Positions 56,231-64,000 of a stretch of 64,000 nt of DNA are shown in pieces; within the stretch, counting starts at the first letter, position 1, and each line of letters opens with the position of its first letter. The position numbers were made by a program, and so were the translations under genes. The notes under the pieces are model-generated. The model worked only from the letters and a program-made list of their open reading frames with translations, was not told where the DNA came from and made no database searches. Source of the stretch: Patiria miniata (lineage: Eukaryota > Echinodermata > Asteroidea > Valvatida > Asterinidae); assembly GCF_015706575.1 (NCBI RefSeq), contig NW_024037072.1, forward strand, positions 16,741,162 to 16,805,161, read 5' to 3'.

Positions 56231-56522
56231 CATATTTCGAAAAAGCGTCAGGCATATTTAAACTCAATTTAACGCTAAAAATGGTAGTGTGACCAGGCTG
56301 GGGAAATCAAAAAGGGGGGGGGGGCATTGGTAAATGACAACATCATGGAGATCTTAAAAGCAAAATCAGGAAAACTGATATGAGCGAATCCGGGACGGTG
56401 AAAATTGAAAGTAGTATTTTGCAAAGGGCAATACACAAAACCGCGGAAACCAAGGGCAACGAGACGGGTAAACCGAACGATTAAAAAGAATCTAATTAAT
56501 TAATCTAAATGAAGTTTATTTA

Positions 56523-58609
56523 TAGGTTTTCTCGGTCAATTTCGGCAAATGAGCAGCCAATTTAATTTTCGTGCGTTCGAACTGAAGCTATTTTGCCTCT
56601 CCAGTTGTTACTGCGTTTCAAATTCAAAATTCGGCCATTCAATTTCGTTTTGAGGCATTCAAATTCCTTTAGCACTGTGTTCAATTTAGCATATCGTCAT
56701 TCTTTTTCGTGACATACAATCATCATTCAATTTAGCAAAGCTGGTTCGACTGGAGATTTTACTGATTTAATTTTTTTCAATTTCGTAAAGAGGCAATCAA
56801 TTTCGCTTAAAGAGAATTCAAATAGGTACGACTAAAGAAATACGAATAAACAGATAAACTGTACTAGGCAACTGTTTCGTATCTTCACTTTAATTTAGGC
56901 AAACCTTGTTTTCTTTATTTATGCTTCCAGTAGACTTTACATGGGGCCAATGAGGTTTTTTCCTCTTCTTTGTTTTCTTCTTCATTCTTTTTTTTTTGGG
57001 GGGGGGATCTTTATTGGTTAACTGACCAAGACCTAATTTTGTATTGTGTTTGAATGGGGTGTTTCTTTATGTTTTTCCTGGTTTTTTATTGTTTATGTTG
57101 TTTCTTCCTCAACCATCAATCTGTTGGCGTGCCAGACATCTTGGCATATATGTTTGGGTATGGTTGTACCACTGCATGCACTTCACTTGGGTGATGACAT
57201 CAACGCTCTGGATGGCTGCTTGTTGAAGGAGATCGCACCTCCACTGCTGCATGTTCATTCCTGCTTGCTGGGCAGCCTGTCTGTCTCCGACACGTTGTTG
57301 CCACTCAGGTAACCCAAGGATGCGTTTAACTGCAGCCTTGAATGTAGAGTGTGCCATCTCCGTGCTGTTCAGGAATGGGGAGTAGGGAGGGAGGCGCTTC
57401 AGCTGGATCATTGGGTTGGCACCTTCAGGGAGTTGGGCTCGCACGTGAGGCCTCGCATTGTCGTATATGAGGTAAATGGGTTCGTCGTCTGGGAAAACTG
57501 CATCACACTCTTGAATTGTGTCCGCAAGAAACTCCTCGAATCTCTCTCGCGTCACAGTTTCGAATGGGATTCGGTGGTGCACCAAGCCTACTTCACTAGA
57601 AACAGCGAAGGTGACATTGCAATTTCTCCCTCGTTGTCTGTCGACGACTCGTCTTGCAGCGATCCCTCGTGGAGCTCTACCCTGGGAGCGTCGAGTCCAG
57701 ACGTTATAACCTGTCTCGTCATTGAAGACTAGATGCGCCAGAACACCATGCTGCAGGAACCACTCACCATACTGGACGCGTTGATCAAGAACTTCAGGGG
57801 AATTTCTTGCATCAGGGACGTCCTCCACTAGTTTCAGTGTAATCATCATCCCATCCAAGGCCCTGGCTATGGTGGCAGTAGAAACCTGGGGCTTCTCTGG
57901 CAGATGCTCCCTCAAACTAGCCTTCATTTGTTGAAGTGTCAAGACGGGATTAGCGTCAAGGATGCCTTGCAGATGGTTTCGCATGTTATCATCCATCTTG
58001 CTGTGGGTTGCTCCTCCTCTTGCCAGCGTCTCTCGCCTTCCAGTCCTCAAATATGTTGCAACAATTGATCTGGCTGTGGACTTGTTGATGTTCAAATTGA
58101 CCGCAAGCTCAAGGTAGTCTTGCTGGTTTCCCTCGAAGGCCTCTATCAACCTTTCTCGATCTACCTGGGCCACTCTAGCGTAGCGACCACGAGCTGCCAT
58201 TTCTAGAAATATGCGTGTAAAACTGTAGCGAAAGCTCGTCTTCGAAGTACATCGGCAAAGTGACTCAAGTGCCAAAAAGTGAACCATATTTATGTCTTCA
58301 ACATTCTTAAGGAAACAAAAATTTAACAAAGCGTTTTTTAGATTGCACAAATTCCAGAAATGACTGCCCAAAAATGAATTTGAATGACTAAACACACGCC
58401 TCAAAAAGCTCCTGCGAATTTGAATGCTGCTTTGTTGAATTGTTAAATTGCATGATTATTTTGTTAAATCGAATGACGCAACAGTACATTTGACTGGTAA
58501 TAAAACGAAATCGAATGACCCTTTTCAGTAGCATTTGATTTCGCGCGAAATAGAATAGCGTAGTGGTTAAATTGGCTGCTCATTTGTCGAAATTGACCGA
58601 GAAAACCTA
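56523..58609 (-). mobile_element. Tc1/IS630-like DNA transposon, apparently complete
   Basis: Terminal inverted repeats of 43 bp begin TAGGTTTTCTCGGTCAATTT on each end and differ at a single position. TA flanks both sides (56521-56522, 58610-58611). The element is 2087 bp and contains one minus-strand transposase gene. Inside each TIR lie many CATTCAATTTCG-like words (about ten on the left, eight on the right in inverse orientation), probably transposase or host factor binding sites or sequence-composition relics. Intact ends plus an intact ORF suggest a young, possibly active copy. Confidence 0.92.
57109..58200 (-). CDS. DDE transposase, IS630/Tc1-mariner superfamily
   Basis: A 363-residue protein is read from the ATG of MAARGRYARV. 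An upstream in-frame ATG would add 68 residues of unlike composition, so I prefer this start. The N-terminal 60 residues form a helix-turn-helix DNA-binding region (LAVNLNINKSTARSIVATYL) followed by a basic linker. The DDE catalytic core shows D161 (VFNDETGYNVW), D247 (YLIYDNARPH) and E281 (PPYSPFLNSTE), with 33 residues between the last two. It would cut and join the TIR ends at TA sites. No internal stop or frameshift is seen. The neighbouring TIRs are intact, so the copy may be functional. Confidence 0.93.
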   Translation of the reverse strand: MAARGRYARVAQVDRERLIEAFEGNQQDYLELAVNLNINKSTARSIVATYLRTGRRETLARGGATHSKMDDNMRNHLQGILDANPVLTLQQMKASLREHLPEKPQVSTATIARALDGMMITLKLVEDVPDARNSPEVLDQRVQYGEWFLQHGVLAHLVFNDETGYNVWTRRSQGRAPRGIAARRVVDRQRGRNCNVTFAVSSEVGLVHHRIPFETVTRERFEEFLADTIQECDAVFPDDEPIYLIYDNARPHVRAQLPEGANPMIQLKRLPPYSPFLNSTEMAHSTFKAAVKRILGLPEWQQRVGDRQAAQQAGMNMQQWRCDLLQQAAIQSVDVITQVKCMQWYNHTQTYMPRCLARQQIDG

Positions 58610-58611
58610 TA

Positions 58612-61260
58612 CATGTGCTTTACCCATTTTGGTGAAGGTCTGGGGGAGGGGCGAGCCCGGCATCCAACAGTACAAAACTGTCTCTGATAACGGCGTATGT
58701 CATGTCCCGAGTCGGTACAACGGTAGAAAACAAATCTGGATGTTGTTCCAAGCAAAGCTGCTGTGAATTTAAGGACATCGCAACAACTAAGGTAAAAAGA
58801 TGCTCAAAACGATAATCATTCTGTTTGTTGATGAACTAAACAGCATTTAAACACATCATGAAAGGGTGGGGTTTTTTTAGCAACGCGCACCAGCATTTTA
58901 AAACGGAAAATAGATACGAGAAATAAAATAGACCAAACTTCAAAATGAACATGCAATTTGAAAACCCATTTTGAATTTTGTTGGGAAATAAATACTACAG
59001 GTCAAAAATATTACTTTAACGGACATAAAAATAATCTTTCCATACAAACATACGAAAATAAAAGTGCGCGTAACGCAACTTTTGCCCCACGCGCTGAAAA
59101 ATGGCGCTGCCCATGGCAGAACACGCGTCCGTACGCAGTGCCGTTCTAGTCGTTTTATTCTATATTCATAAATACCTCAGACAGTTTAGCCAATCCTATT
59201 GGTCGAGAGCCCGTCACGTGGCAGGTCTTAAACGGATGATAAAAACATGGCTAGGTGGACTTAAACACTTTTCCAGTGTCACATAAAATCAGGACTCCCA
59301 AAAATCTACTGCCTCTTACAGTTTATTGGTTGAACGCTCACAGTCCTCGCGTAGGCATGCGCAACACTACCTGTGAGTCAGAAGTTTATAGTTCTAAATT
59401 CAAAACGCAACGCCCCAGGTGCGTTCTGCGCGACAACACACAGAACGTGCCACGCGCGAGTCAATCTCCATAAAAGGGTTGTTTACATCTTAATCGCCAG
59501 CTGAACACTCCATTATTTAGCTAGAGGGATGTTTCAAAAAGCAGGACGTGAACTTGTTGAACAAAATCGGAATTTTTTGAACGAAATATTATATTTTTTT
59601 GACCGAAAAGGTATTTATGCCTCCGGCTCGGGTAATTATCAGCACCCAGACTCTAAGCGGTCTTAAACAGAGTGATTAAAACCTCTCGTCTTAAACAGAG
59701 TGATTAAAACCTCTCGAGCACACATTTATTCTCTTATCTATAGTTTGCGTAGAGCAAAATGAAACGCTCATTTACTGATCGTGCGTTTCGGTTTTTGGCG
59801 TATCGGCTTCGATGACGCACTGGTATGGAATACAAACGCAGATATGCAAATAGCCGTACAAAAGCCGTACAAAATTTCGAGTTTTCCATAGGTTTGTGCA
59901 CAAACATGGATTCGACCATCAGGCATTACTTTGTACATCGAGTTAGCGCTCTAGTAATTTAATATAGCTCCTTGATCAGCCTCAACTCAACGGGCGCATG
60001 CGCGTTCCTTCACTAACCCCTGGCCGTGAAGTATACGTAAATGATGCTGACTGGCTATTCAGAGCGTACTGCACGCGCATTTCGAAGATTGCAAGCCGGG
60101 TGCGCCCATAATCGCGTGCTTTGCATGTCCATCACGTATGAAATGTTTTTGTTATTCAAAACTGCGCGATGCCTGTACGATATGGATTATGGCAGCCTCG
60201 TTTTTTAGCTGAAAAAAACCCTGTATCTTCGGTTGTAAAGGGAAAAAAAGGTTAGGCCCTACGTACATTTAATACAAATCTTTGCTAAATAACGCAACCT
60301 CCAAACCTTATGTATCAAAGGATTGATTCTTCAAAATCACAACTTTAAACATTTTAAAGAGGGCGTCCTCGCGTAAAACGGATAAACTGCAGCCTAATTA
60401 TAATGTGCCATATTTTGACACATTTAAATTACACAATTCCAGGGGTTGAGATCGCGGGAGGCATTATGGGAAACAACATGGCGCAGCAACATCTCGTACC
60501 CATGGGAACGATGTTGGGTAGTGCAATGCTCGCGCTCTATGTTTTATGTCATCTTGACGCGTCGATGACAAAAAAAAATGACACATTAAAGTCTAATGGA
60601 TATGCGAGTATTTCTTTTGGGTGTACTGACAATATGGCGGGGAATTGTTTAGCCTTGGTGAAGGTTTCCGCTCTCTGGGTGCTTTCTAGTAACAATAGCG
60701 ATATCTGTCTTTAGATCACTGCACATCTCTCTCTTTATTTGAAAGATTCTTATTTATTCAACTCAATGGTTTAATAATAATGAAATTTGAGAACTTCATG
60801 TGTCAAGTTAATATTGTTATATCGAATAGGAAAAAAATCTGATGGAATTCCAAACGGCTCTTACTCGAATACCACACAGCTTTGACTCGAAGCTGGTGAC
60901 TGACTTCATGCTGCACTCTATTCACCACGCACGAGACACGTTTACATACATGCAGCATAAACGCAGAAGCTTTAAGGTACCGCATGAATATTCATATTAT
61001 CTTGATCTTTAACCAATCAGAATGCTCCGTCCAATAGACCTTTTTACTGATAAATTCATAATTATGCATTCATACGCATCAATGGGCCTGACGGCAAGAA
61101 GCGAAAGCGGTCCATTGGAAATGTACAGGGGTCATCTGGGTCATTGTTTCTCTATGTCACCAGGATTTGTCAGGTTTGTTTATTTAGAAAAGCCCCTTAA
61201 TCGTCATAGGCATTAATTTCTGGACTAAGTTTGTTTGGGTGTCACAGAATAAAAACATTA
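58612..61260. other. No gene recognised
   Basis: Scattered repeats only: a 28-bp perfect tandem (59660-59715) and TTCTAGTCGTTTTATTCTAT (59143-59162), a relative of the core repeat at 51970. Near 60445-60485 a cluster GGCATTATGGGAAACAACATGG could be a YY1-like site or part of a repeat. No frame shows a recognisable domain. Confidence 0.4.
59660..59715. repeat. Perfect 28-bp tandem duplication
   Basis: GTCTTAAACAGAGTGATTAA plus AACCTCTC occurs twice back to back without mismatch. Confidence 0.95.
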
Positions 61261-61269
61261 AACTAGAAA

Positions 61270-64000
61270 TGTGTTTGTGAACGTAGTGACGTCACTACGA
61301 ATGTCTTTTAACAGCACATTATACGTACATGTCAAGTTTCAACCAAATCGAACATTATAGTTCTGTACATTTAGGCATATAAAAGTAGAAATGCCCCTTT
61401 AAGGGATGTCACATGACATTTTATGATGACGTTACTTCAATTTCCAACTATAACACATCCCTGTGGATGGGCGTTCCAAGTTTTATTCCAATCAGACTTG
61501 TACTTCCGACGTTATAGCGTTTTGAAAAAAAAATGAACATTAAAATGTCACGTCACGTGACACATGACATGCAGGATGACGTCATCGTTAAAAATTCGCC
61601 GGGGACCATCTTCGGCTGCTGGTCTTAGTGTCTGACAAGTGTAAAGTGCAAAAGTGTATGGTTTGAAGAAACACGTCTACAAAAACAATAGGGAAACAAT
61701 ACATTTTTGAAAAGGCGTAACCTGACACCTCATGACGTCACGATCACAATTTTCTTCTAGGACCATTTGTGGGTGGTGGTCTAAGTGTGAACCAAGTCTA
61801 AAGTCGATTGTATTTACAAAAGTGCCAAAGTGGAGTGTTTTATAACGTGTACAAACCCTATGAGAAAAATGCATCTTTACCTGACGTAACCTGACACCTG
61901 ATGACGTCACGTTCACGAATTTCTTCTAGGATCTACTGTGTGTGGTGGTCTAAGTGTGACCGCGGTTTTAAACAAAGTCTAGATACGACACAGGCTGGTC
62001 TCTCAGGCTTGGATCCTTTTCCGTTTATTCTCTGTAAAATGACAAAGACATCAATAAGACATGTTAAGTTGTCTCCGTCAGAGTATAATGTCTAATGATT
62101 AAAGTTAAATAACAATAATTACAAAATTCTTAAATCAAGTTCACTGGACAAAATCACGGATTAATTTTAAACAAATATCAGCCATCTTGGCTAATCTCAC
62201 AAAATTATTTACAGAAAATGAGGAATAATTAATTGAAACCGAAGAACAAAATAAGATATTGCAATAATGGTCAAATGGACTTTGCGCCCAAAAGTCTGGA
62301 CGGTTTCCGCCATCTTGAAAATATCAATTAACTGTACCATTAATGAATCAAACATCAGTGATTCCTAAATATCAATATTTACAAGGTACGGCTACAAAAT
62401 GTTGGAATCTTGGAGAACATTACACTATTGAAATAAATCTCAGACGGTATAACATTATTTAAACAAATAAAAGTTATTGTTGTTTCGTTTCACTTCCTGA
62501 GAAACAACATCGTGAGTCAAAGTCATGAAAAACGAACCAAACTGAATCAAAATAATACGGAATAGTGCAATGAATGAAGATACAAGAATATCACTCTGGT
62601 TTGGAATATATTTAAACAATTTAGGAATGTTGGCAATAAACAAATCAAAGATTTACCTGTAAAATGACAAAGACATCAATAAGACATGTTGAGTTGTCTT
62701 CGTCAGAGTGTAATTTAAACCGTGGTGCGAAACTCAAGGTTTGGGTGCACCGTACTTGATTTGAATAATAAAGGTAACGTAGCAGTGATTCTGTTACAAT
62801 GTAAATTACTTATGCATAAAAAGGAATACAAATAAATAATGAAATAGAGGGGGCTATATTTTACACGGTTCATATAAGTATGTATTAAGCCTAAAGTCGA
62901 TCAGATTTACGAAGATACCAAACTGGTACCAAAACGTGTACAAAACATAAGGGGAAAATGCATCTTTAATGTGACGTAACCCGGCACCTGATGACGTCAC
63001 GATCATGAATTTCTTCTAGGACCATCCTTGGGTGGTGATCTAAGTATGTATCAAGACTGAAGTCGATCGCACTTACGAAGGTGCTAAAGTGGATTGTTTT
63101 AAAACGTGTACAAACCCTATGGGGAAAATGCATCTTTAATGTGACGTAACCAACACCTGATAACGTCACGATCACGAATTTCCTCTAGGACCATCTGTGG
63201 CTGGTGGTCTAGGTATGTACCAAGTCGATCGGATTTACGAAAGTGCCAAAGTGGACTGGTAGAAGAAACGTGTGCTAAACCTATGGAGAAAAAGTCTGAA
63301 AAAGGAGAAAAACAAAAAGAACTAGAAATGTGTTTGTGGACAAACACAAGCTGTTTCGGATATTTGAAATACTCTGTGCACGTGATGAGCAATTCGTCTA
63401 TGGCCATCTGTGGGTGGAAGTCTAAGTGTGTACCATGTCTAATGTCGATTAGATTTATGAAGGTGCCAAAGTAGAGTGTTTTAAAACGTGTACATACCCT
63501 ATGGGAACAATGAATCTTAATGTGCCGTAACCTGACACCTGATGAGGTCACGATCACAAATGTCTTCTCGGACCATATGTGGGTGGTGGTCTTAGTGTGT
63601 TCTAAGTCTAAAATCAATCGGATTTTTAAAAAAAAAAGGGCTAAAGTGGACTGGTAGAAGAAACGTGTGCTAAACCTATTGAGAAAAAGTCTGAAAAAGG
63701 AAAAAAAATAAGAAACTAGAATTGTGTTTGTGGACAAACACAAGCTGTTTCGGATATTTGAAATACTCTGCGCACGTGGTGAACGATTAGTGACGTCACT
63801 GCAAATGTCACCTATAACGCAGCACATTATACGTAAATATCAAGTTACAATCAAATCGAGCATTTTCTGTAGATATAGGCCTTTAATAGAAAGGTGCCCC
63901 TTTAATGGATGTCACATGGCATTTGATGATGCCATCACTTGAATTTTTATCTGCAACACATCCCAATATGGGTACATATCAAGTAACAATCCAATCAGAC
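61270..64000. repeat. Array of roughly 180-bp TGACGTCA-containing units
   Basis: Units recur near 61710, 61885, 62965, 63140, 63360 and 63530. Each carries CCTGATGACGTCACGATCAC, TTCTTCTAGGACCATCTGTG, GGTGGTGGTCTAAGTGTG, AGTCGATCGGATTTACGAA and CGTGTACAAACCCTATGGG. 61300-61460 and 63790-63960 are two copies of another unit with GGATGTCACATG and CCAATCAGAC. TGTGTTTGTGGACAAACAC hairpins occur at 63329 and 63724. The array continues past the window end. Confidence 0.85.
62034..62712. repeat. Pair of direct repeats around a 570-bp spacer
   Basis: TGTAAAATGACAAAGACATC, AATAAGACATGTT and GTTGTCTyCGTCAGAGT occur at 62034-62089 and again at 62657-62712. The spacer is AT-rich without a gene. The pair could be short LTRs of a degenerate element, but no TG...CA ends or PBS are visible. 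Confidence 0.6.

Noticed and set aside
58201..58404. 68-residue N-terminal extension of the transposase
   Set aside because: Composition is unlike transposases and it lies in the subterminal repeat zone. The ATG at 58200 gives the normal family start.
60403..60714. 103-residue plus-strand frame with a hydrophobic stretch (LGSAMLALYVLC)
   Set aside because: Considered as a transmembrane exon of the CUB/Ig/MAM gene. The acceptor is weak, and I could not join it in phase 1 to exon 11 with a sensible linker.
62034..62712. Direct repeats as LTRs of a small retroelement
   Set aside because: No TG...CA termini, primer-binding site or polypurine tract. Kept only as a repeat pair.

Overview
The window is non-coding-rich, repeat-dense animal nuclear DNA. 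GT-AG introns of several kb, a modular extracellular-domain gene built from phase-1 exons, and a mix of Ty3/gypsy, Penelope-like, several LINE, hAT-like and Tc1/mariner elements point to a marine invertebrate, most likely a deuterostome (echinoderm, hemichordate or amphioxus). The sequence alone does not fix the species. There are no operons, ribosome binding sites, CRISPR arrays or plasmid features.

Layout. 1-6929: a broken minus-strand Ty3/gypsy element (LTR, gag, protease, RT, RNase H, integrase). It is interrupted inside RNase H by three hAT-like insertions nested in one another, and inside gag by a short hAT-like MITE. 6940-11000: decayed minus-strand LINE pieces and fold-back repeats. 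11000-14850: repeats and palindromes with no recognised gene. 14853-49103: the one host gene I can support, plus strand, with eleven exons: signal peptide, CUB-like domain, Ig, MAM (3 exons), Ig (2 exons), MAM (3 exons). No stop codon or membrane segment was found, so its 3' end is missing or unrecognised. Its introns hold a LINE fragment (21.0-22.1 kb), a fold-back element carrying a 60-bp minisatellite (23.4-25.1 kb), a 3.9-kb fold-back enclosing LINE and gypsy debris (30.1-33.9 kb), a Penelope-like element with a candidate hammerhead ribozyme (40.2-41.6 kb), a second block of the same minisatellite (43.5-44.4 kb), and a 2.26-kb nearly pure TATC microsatellite (44.4-46.7 kb). 49.1-64 kb: a duplicated unannotated repeat, a spliced-looking THAP-type pseudogene (minus), an apparently intact Tc1/IS630-like transposon with a 363-residue transposase (56.5-58.6 kb), and a TGACGTCA-rich roughly 180-bp repeat array.

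The most interesting observation is at 36449-37113. The intron that splits the second Ig domain is, end to end, a mariner-like DNA element with terminal inverted repeats and TA target duplications. The left terminal repeat supplies the splice donor. The right terminal repeat and the duplicated TA supply the acceptor. Splicing would leave a net in-frame insertion of one codon. The first Ig domain of the same gene has no intron there and its Cys-Trp spacing is one residue shorter. Two more copies of the same element family lie in other introns of this gene. This looks like intron gain by transposon insertion.

How the parts relate: the host gene probably encodes a secreted or cell-surface adhesion/recognition protein. 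Its MAM cassette was duplicated together with intron sequence, and its long introns have accumulated repeats. All domain calls rest on motif reading by eye, without database searches.
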